The notes below the pieces were generated by a model, which searched no databases, was not told the origin of the DNA, and worked only from the letters and a program-made list of their open reading frames with translations. The position numbers and the translations under genes are program-made. A stretch of 64,000 nt of DNA from Bradyrhizobium diazoefficiens (lineage in GTDB: Bacteria; Pseudomonadota; Alphaproteobacteria; Rhizobiales; Xanthobacteraceae). The stretch is from positions 620,001 to 684,000 of the forward strand of contig NZ_CP067100.1 in assembly GCF_016616235.1 (NCBI RefSeq), given 5' to 3'. Numbering within the stretch: the first letter of the stretch is position 1; the number at the start of each line of letters is the position of its first letter. Shown here piece by piece: positions 10,601 to 18,117 of this stretch.

Positions 10601-10848
10601 GTGATGTGCCGCACGCCCTCGACGCCGGAGACCGCGTCTTCGACCGTCTTGGTGACCTGGGATTCGAGTTCGGCGGGCGCGGCGCCGAACTGCGAGACCG
10701 CGACCGAGATCACGGGAATGTCGGCCGAGGGCAGCCGCGTGATCGCGAGCTTGGTGAAGGAGGTCCAGCCGAGGATCAGAAGGATGATCGAGAAGACCAC
10801 CGACGGCAGCGGATTACGGATCGACCATGCCGAGATATTGAGAGCCAT
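7699..10848 (-). CDS. RND efflux pump, inner-membrane transporter (HAE1/AcrB type)
   Basis: A 1049-aa proton-driven exporter with the full AcrB layout: N-terminal TM, first large periplasmic loop, TM2-TM7, second loop, TM8-TM12. The proton-relay residues are present: the double Asp in TM4 (ILVDDAIVEIEN) and the Lys in TM10 (GIVTKNAIMLVEF). It works with the membrane fusion protein encoded just upstream; their genes overlap as TGATG at 10,848, which suggests coupled translation. No outer-membrane channel gene or adjacent regulator is seen, so a TolC-like protein from elsewhere is presumably shared. Substrates cannot be read from sequence. Confidence 0.93.
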   Translation of the reverse strand: MALNISAWSIRNPLPSVVFSIILLILGWTSFTKLAITRLPSADIPVISVAVSQFGAAPAELESQVTKTVEDAVSGVEGVRHITSSITDGLSVTTIQFALETNTDRALNDVKDAVTRVRSNLPQNVTEPLIQRVDVIGLPIVTYAAISPGKTPEQLSYFVDDVVKRALQGVRGVAQVERIGGVEREILVSLDPDRLQAMGLTAVNVSQSLRGTNVDVAGGRAEIGKNDQAIRTLAGAKTLSDLAGTMVPLFGGGEVRLDDLGTVTDTIADRRTFARFNGEPVVALGIKRSKGASDVKVAEAVQKRIDALKAAYPDVDLKLIDTSVEYTKGNYEAAISTLFEGAILAVVIVLLFLRDLRATIIAAISLPLSIFPAFWAMDILGFSLNLVSFLAITLSTGILVDDAIVEIENIVRHMNMGKSPYRAALEAADEIGLAVIAISLTIIAIFAPASFMSGIAGQFFKQFGITVSVQVFFSLLAARFVTPMLAAYFLKHHAHEEPPPGRILRTYHGIVSWSVKHYFITVLIGFGIFAASIWSITLLPQGFLPAQDSARSLLALELPPGTQLAYTEKVTEDIVARLRKRPEVKSIFVDGGRVPPGTQEVRRAALIINYTPKDSRDITQRELEFSISQELENVPDIRFWFLDENGLRAISLVVTGVDANIVNNVASELATQMKRIPTISDVISETALERPELRIEPRADLAARLGVSTESLSQTIRVATIGDVGPALAKFDVGDRLVPIRVQLEDAARGNLKTLEQLRVPLGEHGEKGGVPLSVIADVKLDQGPTSINRYDRERQATVAADLVGSAALGDATKKIYDLPVMKSLPKGVKVSPSGDAESLNELSDGFATAITAGLMMVYAVLVLLFGTFLQPITILFSLPLSIGGAIAALLVTGKQLTTPVWIGILMLMGIVTKNAIMLVEFAIEAINGGKPRDEAMIDAGMKRARPIVMTTIAMAAGMMPSALAVGAGGEFRSPMALAVIGGLIFSTILSLVFVPAMFMVMDDLGALIWRFGSRLIVHSEDAETKGHQEAAPAEARPGPKNIVHPAAE

Positions 10849-11777
10849 CAGCGTACCCGCGTGCGATCGAGTTCATCGGCGAACATGGTCTTGATCTGGT
10901 CGCCGTCATGCAGCGAAGAGCCGGCGTCGGCCACGACGATTTCGCCGACGTCGAGACCCTCCAGGATTTCCGTTTGGCTGTCGGATGTCAGCCCGACACG
11001 GACCCTGCGGGTCTCGACAATGTTGCCTTTGACCACCTGCACGGTGAGGTGGTCAATCGCCGTCTTGGGAACCGCGACGCCGCAGCTTCGCTTGGCATCG
11101 ATGGAGGCGCGGGCGAACACGCCGACCTTCAGCGAAGGATTGTTGGTGACACTGATGCGGACGCGGCCGAGCTGGGTGGCGCGGTCGATCTCGGGCGCAA
11201 CCAGCCGCACCCGGCCGATCAGATCGGGCGCGTCGTCGCGGCTGATGCGCACCGTCGCGCCGGAGCTGAGCTTGGGCATGTGCACGGCGGGGACTTGAGC
11301 GTCGAGCTCGATCTCGTTGTTGACGGCAATCCGGAACATCGGGCCAGCCTGCGGGGAAGCGGGCGCGCCGACGATGGTGCGGACCTCGGTGACGAGGCCC
11401 GGCGCCGGCGCCTTCAGCGAGACCGGGCCTTGCGGGCCGGGCCGTTGCGGCTGGCCCGGAATCTGCGGCGGCGCCGTCAGGCGCGCCAGTTCCTGATTGT
11501 CAGTGACGACAGTGCCTTCGGTGACGAAGAGGTCGGTGACCCTTGAGCCTTCCTGGTCGGCCACGACCACGGCTTCGCGGCGCGGCACGAAGAAGCCGGT
11601 CACCCGCACGAGGTCGGAGAAGCAGGCATTGGTCGACTTGGTCACGATGACCAGCGCCTCACCCGGCGTTTCCTTCGCCTCAGGCCGACGCCGATGCTCG
11701 AACAGATAATAGCCGGCACCGAGTACGACGACCAACAACACGGTTCCGGCGGGTTTGAGATATTCGGAGACGTTCAT
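10848..11777 (-). CDS. RND efflux periplasmic adaptor (membrane fusion protein, HlyD family)
   Basis: A 309-aa adaptor with an N-terminal membrane anchor (TVLLVVVLGAGYYLF, about residues 8-22), a short or absent alpha hairpin, a lipoyl-like domain and beta-barrel/membrane-proximal domains. It links the RND transporter to an outer-membrane channel. The start at 11,777 (MNVSEYLKP) follows CCAGGA; the earlier in-frame start at 11,861 would add an uncharged leader without a ribosome site. Its stop overlaps the transporter start by one base. It is somewhat shorter than AcrA (about 400 aa), which is common in alphaproteobacterial two-gene pumps. Confidence 0.88.
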   Translation of the reverse strand: MNVSEYLKPAGTVLLVVVLGAGYYLFEHRRRPEAKETPGEALVIVTKSTNACFSDLVRVTGFFVPRREAVVVADQEGSRVTDLFVTEGTVVTDNQELARLTAPPQIPGQPQRPGPQGPVSLKAPAPGLVTEVRTIVGAPASPQAGPMFRIAVNNEIELDAQVPAVHMPKLSSGATVRISRDDAPDLIGRVRLVAPEIDRATQLGRVRISVTNNPSLKVGVFARASIDAKRSCGVAVPKTAIDHLTVQVVKGNIVETRRVRVGLTSDSQTEILEGLDVGEIVVADAGSSLHDGDQIKTMFADELDRTRVR

Positions 11778-11840
11778 CGCCGGATTGTCCTGGCCTGGCT
11801 CACGGCCATCCGCACGAGGCCTATGAAGAGCGTTTCCCTG

Positions 11841-11874
11841 AAATAAAGCGGCGTCCCGCAAGGCTGCGGGACGC
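11841..11874 (-). terminator. Possible Rho-independent terminator after the efflux/OmpA intergenic region
   Basis: A perfect 10-bp stem (GCGTCCCGCA with TGCGGGACGC, loop of four) lies between the OmpA-family gene and the efflux operon. Read on the minus strand it is followed by CGCTTTATTT, a modest T tract. It would end transcription of the OmpA-family gene, whose stop is about 60 bases away, before the efflux adaptor. The T run is interrupted, so strength is uncertain. Confidence 0.5.
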
Positions 11875-11935
11875 GCTTCGCAAGCAAGACTTTACACCAC
11901 ATCACGACGTGTCATTTCAACGGATTGCGTCGTGC

Positions 11936-12607
11936 TTACTTCGATGCGGTGGTCTTGTTTTCCATGTTGACGACCTGCACGCGGCGGTTGACCTCCGCAA
12001 GCGGTTGGCTCGGATCCTTCAGCTTGCTCTTGCCGTAGCCGACAGTGACGAGGTCGGCCGCCGATATGCCGTACTTCTCGATGAGGTAGCGCTTGATGGA
12101 GTCCGCGCGGCGCTCCGACAGATCCTGGTTGTAGGCCTCGCCGCCGGCGGCGTCGGTGTGGCCGGCCACCACGAAGGTCGATCCCTTCAGGTCGGGGCTG
12201 GTCAGCGCGCGGCCGAGCGCCTGCACGGAGGCAAGCGACTTATTGCTGATATTGGCCGAGTTGTAGTCGAACGTGATCTCGAGATCGATGTTCGGCTTGT
12301 CCTTGGCGGCGGACGCGATCTCCTCGCGCTCGGTCGACGACAGCGAGCGGGTGGCGCGGCCGCGCACGGACTGGATCAGCTTGGTCTCAGCCACATTCGG
12401 CGCGGGATCGGCCTGCGGGGCGATCGAGAGGCCGCGGGTCAGCGGCTTTGTCGGCGGCGGCGCCAGCGCGCGAACGATCTCGTCCTCGGTGACGTTCTTG
12501 CTGTTGCCGTCATCGCCGGCGAAAGCGGGTGCGGCCGGCAGCGACAGCGCAGCGCCGATCGCCATGACGGACAGGATCGCGGTAATTCCTTTTGCAGCAA
12601 ATCTCAT
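11936..12607 (-). CDS. OmpA family protein with peptidoglycan-binding domain
   Basis: A 223-aa exported protein: signal peptide (residues 1-30, ending ALSLPAAPAFA), a linker, then a C-terminal OmpA-like domain containing VVAGHTDAAGGEAYNQDLSE and RRADSIKRYL, the region that binds meso-diaminopimelate in peptidoglycan. There is no eight-strand barrel, so it is a periplasmic or outer-membrane-associated wall-binding protein rather than a porin. A strong GGAGG site precedes the ATG. It faces the same way as the caspase-fold gene 145 bases upstream; co-transcription is possible because both products are secreted. Confidence 0.82.
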   Translation of the reverse strand: MRFAAKGITAILSVMAIGAALSLPAAPAFAGDDGNSKNVTEDEIVRALAPPPTKPLTRGLSIAPQADPAPNVAETKLIQSVRGRATRSLSSTEREEIASAAKDKPNIDLEITFDYNSANISNKSLASVQALGRALTSPDLKGSTFVVAGHTDAAGGEAYNQDLSERRADSIKRYLIEKYGISAADLVTVGYGKSKLKDPSQPLAEVNRRVQVVNMENKTTASK

Positions 12608-12752
12608 TGCCAGTCCCTCCTGCGCAGCCGACCTGCGCGTTCCAAAATTTCTTGCAATAAGCCCCCGGAAAGGCCGCTTGCGGCATCCGTCCTTTAGTCT
12701 TGCCTGGGCCGCCAGGGGTTCGAGACGTCGCGCGCCTCAGCGCAAAAAAATA

Positions 12753-14267
12753 CTAGCGTACTCCGTAGCTTGCGAATTCCTGAACGATGTTCGGGTCCAT
12801 CGCCTTGGCATTGGCGATATCGACCGCGCCGTCCTGCGCCGAGCCGTTGCGTTGCTTGGCGAGGCCGCGGCCGTAGAGCGAGGAGGTCAGGCGCGGGTTG
12901 ATCCGCAGGGCCGCGTCGAAATCGGCGATGGCGTTCTTGACGGCTCCCGATTTGAGGTTGACGAGTCCGCGGCTGTCCAGCGCATCGACGAAGTTCGGCC
13001 GCAGCCGCAGCGCCTCGTTGCAATCCTTCAGCGCACCCTGGAGATCGCCGACCACGGTGCGGGTCCAGCAGCGGTTGTTGAGCGCCTCGACGTCCTTTGC
13101 GTTGATCCTCAGCGTGTCGTCAAAATCCTTGATGGCGAGATTATAGGCGCCCTTGCTGGCGTAGACCTGCCCGCGCCGGTACAGCGCATTCACGTCGTCA
13201 GGATTGGCCGCGATCTTGGCAGTGAGGCCCTTGATCGTCGGGTCCTCAGCCAGGGCGGCGGCGCTCGGCCCGCCATCGGGGCTCGGCGCCGGGGTGGTCT
13301 CGGCTGGCTTCACGGGCGGCTGCGGTGGCGGCAAAGCCGCCTCGACCTGCGGCTTTGGTGAGGGGGCCGGTGCGGGCGCGGGAGCAGAGGCCGGCGGCGC
13401 AGGTGCCGCAGCCGTATCGGCCGGCTTCGGCGGCGCGGGTGGTGCGGGCGGCGGGTTGTTGGCAACGACCGGCGGCGGGGGAGCCGGTGGTGTCGTCGTG
13501 GGGCGCGATCCAGCCGCTCCCGGAATGAACGAGAAATCCTCGGCCAATGAGGAGGATATCCACGGCACCTGTTCGCCGCGGGAGGCGCGGGTGACGCCCA
13601 TCTTGGTGCGGTTCAGCGTCTCCTCGGCCATCAGGTCGGGGACGCGGATTTCCTTGAGCAGCTCCTGGACGAACAGGCTGTGCTCGCCACCGGCATCCGA
13701 CACCACCGAGGCCAACGCCGCCGAATACATCACCAGCGTGCCGTTCGGCGCGATCACCGGGGTGAGGCCGGCCGAGAAGCTGCGGAACCGGCGCTCGAAC
13801 GGGTTGCGCCTGGAGGCATCGATCAGCGCGATCTTGACGCCGGCGCCGCGGGTGTTGAGCTCGCCGAGCACCATCTCGAGGCTGAAGCCGTCGCGGCGCA
13901 CGTCGGATTCGGTCCAGATCTGCGCGTCGACCGGCAGCAGGTAGCTCTGGCGCGCCGACTGGATGCCGAAACCGCTGAAGAACACCAGCGCCACCGAGCC
14001 GGGCTTGATCTTCCCGTACAGCTTGTCGAAAGCCCGGCGCATGGCGTCGCCGGTCAGGTTCTCGCCGACCTCAACGGAAAAACCGTCGCGCTTGAGCTCG
14101 TCGGCGACATCGCGCGCATCGTTGAGCGGTTCCTTCAGCGGGGCATCCGCATCCGGATATTTGGCGTTGCCGATGACCAGCGCAAAGCGGTCGCCGGCGG
14201 CCAGGGATGGCGCGGCCGGGACAAGCGAAATGAGGAGAGGCAGAACAAAAAGAAAGCGAATTTTCAT
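12753..14267 (-). CDS. Secreted caspase-fold pseudo-protease with TPR repeats
   Basis: A 504-aa protein: signal peptide (ending PAAPSLAA), a p20-like caspase (peptidase C14) domain (about 25-245), a Pro/Ala-rich linker (about 255-340) and three to four TPR repeats (about 350-490). The fold is recognisable from FALVIGNAKYP, PLNDARDVADELKRDGF and the Leu-Pro-Val-Asp-Ala strand. Active members carry GHG and DACR; here the matching sites read FFSGFGIQ and LIDASRRNPF, so both the catalytic His and Cys are lost (to Phe and Ser). It is therefore probably a binding or scaffold protein in the periplasm. The TPR region suggests a protein partner, unidentified. Confidence 0.8.
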   Translation of the reverse strand: MKIRFLFVLPLLISLVPAAPSLAAGDRFALVIGNAKYPDADAPLKEPLNDARDVADELKRDGFSVEVGENLTGDAMRRAFDKLYGKIKPGSVALVFFSGFGIQSARQSYLLPVDAQIWTESDVRRDGFSLEMVLGELNTRGAGVKIALIDASRRNPFERRFRSFSAGLTPVIAPNGTLVMYSAALASVVSDAGGEHSLFVQELLKEIRVPDLMAEETLNRTKMGVTRASRGEQVPWISSSLAEDFSFIPGAAGSRPTTTPPAPPPPVVANNPPPAPPAPPKPADTAAAPAPPASAPAPAPAPSPKPQVEAALPPPQPPVKPAETTPAPSPDGGPSAAALAEDPTIKGLTAKIAANPDDVNALYRRGQVYASKGAYNLAIKDFDDTLRINAKDVEALNNRCWTRTVVGDLQGALKDCNEALRLRPNFVDALDSRGLVNLKSGAVKNAIADFDAALRINPRLTSSLYGRGLAKQRNGSAQDGAVDIANAKAMDPNIVQEFASYGVR

Positions 14268-14651
14268 AATCAGCGCGGTCCAGCCAAAAAGGCGCCGTTC
14301 CCAGCTTGCGCCGCGGCGACCTTAACTTACGCAATGTGCATTATCAAACCGGGGAGAGGGGGCGTCAACCGCTTGGAGATTCGGCGTAATCGCGACGATT
14401 GACCGCAACGCAAGGGCGCGCCGCAGGAAGAATGAACGGGCTGTCATGATTGCGGCTCGACGCGATCCGGTTTGACGTTTGCGGCAGCATGTTAGGGGAG
14501 CCATGTTAGGGCGGGCATGGCGACGAAAATGTGATGGGTCTCACATTGTAGGTGTGCCGTCACCGCAGCTTGCGGCGTTTGACCTTTCCTGCGGACAATG
14601 GCTTGGTGCGCGCGATCGTCCGGCAAGATCCAACTCAAGAAAAGCAAGACC
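14268..14651. other. Intergenic region, divergent promoters
   Basis: 384 bases between the divergent caspase-fold and lactonase-like genes. Two near-identical short direct repeats (CATGTTAGGG, about 14,489 and 14,503) are visible but no clear operator, RNA gene or coding frame was recognised. Confidence 0.4.
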
Positions 14652-15458
14652 ATGGGAAACGCCTACGAAATCTACGCGCTGCGCTACGCGACGATGTCGC
14701 CGCGCACCCCCCACATGAATTTTTTGGCGCCCGACCCGCATGATAGCGCGGCGCAGGACCTCGACTATTTCGTCTGGCTGATCCGGGGGCAGGGTCGCGA
14801 CATCCTGGTCGATACCGGCTTCAATGCCGAGGAGGCGAGCGCGCGGGCGCGCAAGCTGACGCTCAATCCGGTCGATGCGCTGGAGCGCTTCGGCGTCGCG
14901 GCATCTGCCATTCGCGACATTATCGTGACGCATCTGCATTACGACCACGCCGGCAATCTCGATCGCTTCCCAAACGCGCGCTTCCATCTCCAGGAGCGCG
15001 AGATGGCTTACGCGACGGGGCGCTGCATGTGCAACGGCCTGCTGCGACATCCGTTCTCGGTCGAGCACGTCACGCAGATGGTGCGCCACGTCTATGGCGA
15101 GCGTGTCACCTTCCATTCCGGTGACGGTGAGATCGCGCCAGGGATCACCGTGCACCGCGTCGGCGGCCATTCGGATGGCTTGCAGGTGGTCAAGGTCGAG
15201 ACTGCGCGGGGCCCGGTTGTGCTGGCGTCCGACGCTGCGCATTACTACGCCAATCTCCAGCGCAGGAGCCCGTTTCCGATCGTCTACAATATCGGTGACA
15301 TGGCGGCAGGCTGGGAGACGATTGAACGCCTCGCCGGTCATCCTGACAGGTTCATTCCCGGCCATGATCCGATCGTGACCGAGATCTATCCGCGCGCCAG
15401 CGACAAGGTCGAGGCCTGGGCGCTGCACCTGCCGCCGACAAGGTCGTTTGCGAAATGA
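14652..15458 (+). CDS. Metallo-beta-lactamase-fold hydrolase, N-acyl homoserine lactonase-like
   Basis: A 268-aa MBL-fold enzyme with the zinc motif HLHYDHAGN (HxHxDH), a later Asp/His pair in LASDAAHYY and a C-terminal GHD, in the order seen in AHL lactonases of the AiiA/AttM group. Such enzymes open lactone rings, including quorum-sensing signals, but many relatives act on other lactones or esters. The start at 14,652 (MGNAYEIYALRY) fits the family; an upstream in-frame start at 14,598 has no homology-like sequence. It faces the MarR gene across a palindromic repeat and may not belong to the aromatic block. Substrate is an inference. Confidence 0.72.
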   Translation: MGNAYEIYALRYATMSPRTPHMNFLAPDPHDSAAQDLDYFVWLIRGQGRDILVDTGFNAEEASARARKLTLNPVDALERFGVAASAIRDIIVTHLHYDHAGNLDRFPNARFHLQEREMAYATGRCMCNGLLRHPFSVEHVTQMVRHVYGERVTFHSGDGEIAPGITVHRVGGHSDGLQVVKVETARGPVVLASDAAHYYANLQRRSPFPIVYNIGDMAAGWETIERLAGHPDRFIPGHDPIVTEIYPRASDKVEAWALHLPPTRSFAK

Positions 15459-15466
15459 CAGGATAG

Positions 15467-15572
15467 CGTCATTCCGGGGCGCGCGTAGCGCGAACCCGGA
15501 ATCCATTGCGCCACCGGTTACGTAGATGAATGGATTCCGGGTTCGCCGCTATCGCGGCGCCCCGGAATGACG
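15467..15572. repeat. REP/BIME-type intergenic palindrome
   Basis: A 106-base element between convergent genes. The outer arms CGTCATTCCGGGGCGC and GCGCCCCGGAATGACG are exact inverted repeats, and a second exact inner pair (CGAACCCGGAATCCATT and its complement) flanks the centre. Elements with CATTCCGGGGCG ends are common between genes in Bradyrhizobium. It may form a long hairpin and act as a bidirectional terminator. Confidence 0.75.
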
Positions 15573-15579
15573 GAAGAAG

Positions 15580-16122
15580 CTAATACGCCTGCTTGGCGTC
15601 GGCCTCTTCGCTGGTCTGGATCAAATCGAGGCTCTCCTCGATCTTGCCGAGCAGTGCCGAGAGCTGCTTGCGCTCCTGCGCGGAGAGGCAGGCGAGGATT
15701 TCGTCTTCCCGCCGCAGCAATTGCGGGAACAGCTCTTCGTAAAGTGCGCGGCCCTTCTTGGTCAGCTGCAGGCGGAACTCACGGCGATCGGCTTCGTTCT
15801 CGACCCGCTCGATCAGCCCCTCATTGAGCAGCGTAGTCACGGCGCGGCTGATGGTGGATTTGTGCGTGCGGGTGCATTGCGCGATGTATTGCGCGCTGCA
15901 GGCGTCAACGCGGAAGCCGAGCGTGGCGATCACGCGCCAGGCCGGAATGTCGAGGCCGTGACGCTCCTGATATTCGACCGCGAGCGCGCCGCTGACTTCC
16001 GCTGCAAGCCGGTTGAGGCGGAACGGCACGAATTTGAACAGATCGAGCCGTGCCTTTGGCCGCGGCGACGCCTCGTCGGCTTCCCGTGGCTTCAACGCGA
16101 TGTCGCTGGATGTCCTCGCCAA
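15580..16122 (-). CDS. MarR family transcriptional regulator
   Basis: A 180-aa winged-helix regulator. The MarR core spans about residues 30-160: a dimerisation helix (FVPFRLNRLAAEVSGAL), the recognition region (CTRTHKSTISRAVTTLLNEG) and the wing with NEADRREFRLQLTKKG. It is divergent from the flavin monooxygenase gene and probably controls it, and perhaps the genes behind it, in response to an aromatic ligand. The frame begins with TTG at 16,122 without a clear ribosome site, so the start is uncertain. A 20-bp imperfect palindrome lies in the shared promoter region. Confidence 0.85.
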   Translation of the reverse strand: MARTSSDIALKPREADEASPRPKARLDLFKFVPFRLNRLAAEVSGALAVEYQERHGLDIPAWRVIATLGFRVDACSAQYIAQCTRTHKSTISRAVTTLLNEGLIERVENEADRREFRLQLTKKGRALYEELFPQLLRREDEILACLSAQERKQLSALLGKIEESLDLIQTSEEADAKQAY

Positions 16123-16170
16123 GGAGAGCGCTCCGAATTTCAGTTGACGGCCGGCCGGCTCCGGTCCAAA

Positions 16171-16190
16171 ATAGTTGCACGTGAGACTAT
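16171..16190. promoter_or_regulatory. Candidate MarR operator
   Basis: The sequence ATAGTTGCACGTGAGACTAT is a palindrome with 16 of 20 symmetric positions (ATAGTnnCACGTGnnACTAT). It sits between the divergent MarR and monooxygenase genes, 43 bases before the latter's start. Length and symmetry fit a MarR dimer site. The assignment rests on position and symmetry only. Confidence 0.55.
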
Positions 16191-16232
16191 CTAGCAGATT
16201 AGTCCTCTCCTGACCAGAGCCGAGGTTAGCGC

Positions 16233-17858
16233 ATGGCGCAGGCCAATACGCAAAAGGCCAAAACCCAGTTCGGCTATCGCCGCCACCCCGACCAAGATCG
16301 CCCTGGCCAAAATCCGGCCGAGCATCCGGTGGTGGTTGTCGGCGCCGGCCCGATCGGCCTGTCGCTCGCCATTGATCTGGCCCAGCGCGGCCAGCGCGTC
16401 GTCCTTCTGGACGACGCCGACCGCATCGGCGAAGGCTCGCGCGCGATCTGCTTCTCGAAACGCTCGCTGGAATATTGGGACCGGCTCGGCGTCGCCGACC
16501 GCATGGTCGAGAAGGGCGTGGTGTGGAGCGTCGGCCGCATCTTTCACGGTGAATCCCAGCTCTATCAGTTCAACCTGCTGCCCGAGGACGGCCACAAGCG
16601 GCCGGCCTTCATCAACCTGCAGCAATATTATGCCGAAGCCTATTTGGTCGACCGCATCAGCGATCTGCCCGCGATCGATCTGCGCTGGCGCAACAAGGTG
16701 ATCGCACTGGAGCAACGCAACGATTCCGTCGCGCTGACGATCGACACGCCCGAGGGCGCCTATCGCCTGCGTGCGCAATATGTCGTCGCTTGCGACGGGG
16801 CGCGCTCGTCGCTGCGGCAGATGGTCGGCGCCGAGTTTGCCGGACAGGTGTTCGAGGACCAGTTCCTGATCGCCGACGTCAAGATGACCGCGGAATTCCC
16901 GACCGAGCGCTGGTTCTGGTTCGATCCGCCGTTTCACGCCGGACGCTCGGCGCTGCTGCACCGCCAGCCCGACGATATCTGGCGCATCGATCTTCAGCTC
17001 AGCCGCGATGCCGATCCGGTCGTCGAGAAGAGGCCGGAGAACGTGCGGCCGCGGATCGCGCGCATGCTCGGTCACGACAAGTTCGAGTTCGAGTGGATCT
17101 CGCTGTACAAATTCCAGTGCCGGCGGATGGACCGCTTCATCCACGGCCGCGTGATCTTTGCCGGCGACTCCGCGCATCAGGTCTCGCCCTTTGGGGCGCG
17201 CGGCGCGAACTCGGGACTCGAGGATGCCGAAAATCTCTCCTGGAAACTCGAGCGCGTGCTGCGCGGGACGTCGCCCGCGAGCCTGCTCGAGAGCTACCAC
17301 GTCGAGCGCAGCCTCGCGGCCGACGAGAACATCCGTGAATCCACCCGCTCGACCGATTTCATGGCGCCGAACTCGCATCAGGAGGCGCGGCTGCGCCAGG
17401 CGGTGCTGGCGCTGGCGAAGGAGACCGAGTTCGGCAAGCGCATGGTCAATGGCGGCCGGCTCTCGGTGCCGTGCAGCTACAACTCGCCGTTGTCGTCGCC
17501 TGATGCGGATGCCTGGCGCGGTGGCCCGTCTCCCGGCTGTTCCATGCTCGATGCGCCGGTTGCGACGCGTGCCGGCGAGCAGGCGTATTTAACCGATGCG
17601 TTCCGCAAGGGTGGAACGGACTTCACCTTGCTGTCGTTCAACAATGGCGCGGCCATCGACGCGCCCGGCGTCAAGGATATCCGTATCGGCGGCGAGGGCG
17701 GACTTGCCGATCCCTCGGGCCTGGTCGCAAAGCGCTACGATGCGCAGCCGGGCGCAGCCTACCTGCTCAGACCCGATGGCTATGTCGCGGCGCGCTTTCG
17801 CCATCCGACGCGCGAGGTGATCGCAGCCGCGTTGTCGCGGGCGCAAGGCTTGGATTGA
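16233..17858 (+). CDS. FAD-dependent aromatic hydroxylase (PheA/MhpA-type monooxygenase)
   Basis: A 541-aa group A flavin monooxygenase. It has the Rossmann GxGxxG (GAGPIGLSLAIDLAQRG, about residues 36-52), the DG motif (ACDGARSSLRQ) and the GD motif (FAGDSAHQVSPFGARGANSG), which bind FAD and NADPH. The family hydroxylates phenols such as 3-(3-hydroxyphenyl)propionate or resorcinol-like compounds. Beside hmgA and fahA, a hydroxylation yielding homogentisate or a related hydroquinone is plausible, for example from a hydroxyphenylacetate, but this is inferred. GAGG precedes the ATG by eight bases. It heads a run of four close genes (DUF2783, MBL-fold protein, hmgA). Confidence 0.82.
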   Translation: MAQANTQKAKTQFGYRRHPDQDRPGQNPAEHPVVVVGAGPIGLSLAIDLAQRGQRVVLLDDADRIGEGSRAICFSKRSLEYWDRLGVADRMVEKGVVWSVGRIFHGESQLYQFNLLPEDGHKRPAFINLQQYYAEAYLVDRISDLPAIDLRWRNKVIALEQRNDSVALTIDTPEGAYRLRAQYVVACDGARSSLRQMVGAEFAGQVFEDQFLIADVKMTAEFPTERWFWFDPPFHAGRSALLHRQPDDIWRIDLQLSRDADPVVEKRPENVRPRIARMLGHDKFEFEWISLYKFQCRRMDRFIHGRVIFAGDSAHQVSPFGARGANSGLEDAENLSWKLERVLRGTSPASLLESYHVERSLAADENIRESTRSTDFMAPNSHQEARLRQAVLALAKETEFGKRMVNGGRLSVPCSYNSPLSSPDADAWRGGPSPGCSMLDAPVATRAGEQAYLTDAFRKGGTDFTLLSFNNGAAIDAPGVKDIRIGGEGGLADPSGLVAKRYDAQPGAAYLLRPDGYVAARFRHPTREVIAAALSRAQGLD

Positions 17859-17866
17859 GGTCTCTC

Positions 17867-18094
17867 ATGCCGCTTTCAACCAGCTCGAACTTCACACGGC
17901 CGGACGACGCCTTTCGCGCCATCGTCGAGGCGCATCGCGGCCTCACCGACGAGCAGAGCGCCGATGTCGACGCGGCTCTGGTGCTGATCCTCGCCAACCA
18001 TATCGGCGACATCGACGTGCTGCAGGAGGCGATCGGGCTGGCGAAGCGCCGCATGATCGACGGCCTGCAGCAGCAACAACAGCAACAACAATGA
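17867..18094 (+). CDS. DUF2783 domain-containing protein
   Basis: A 75-aa helical protein matching DUF2783, a small family repeatedly found between flavin monooxygenase and hydrolase genes of aromatic catabolism. The core is DDAFRAIVEAHRGLTDEQSA followed by LVLILANHIGD. It ends in a run of about eight glutamines encoded by a CAG/CAA repeat, which could vary in length by slippage. GAGG is six bases before the ATG; it starts eight bases after the monooxygenase stop, so translation is probably coupled. Its function is not known. Confidence 0.75.
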   Translation: MPLSTSSNFTRPDDAFRAIVEAHRGLTDEQSADVDAALVLILANHIGDIDVLQEAIGLAKRRMIDGLQQQQQQQQ

Positions 18095-18117
18095 CCCTAT
18101 GATTGAAGGATGAACTG

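Noticed and set aside
9610..11298. 562-codon plus-strand frame opposite the RND pump
   Set aside because: Asp/Arg-rich antisense shadow; the minus strand encodes a complete AcrB-type transporter.
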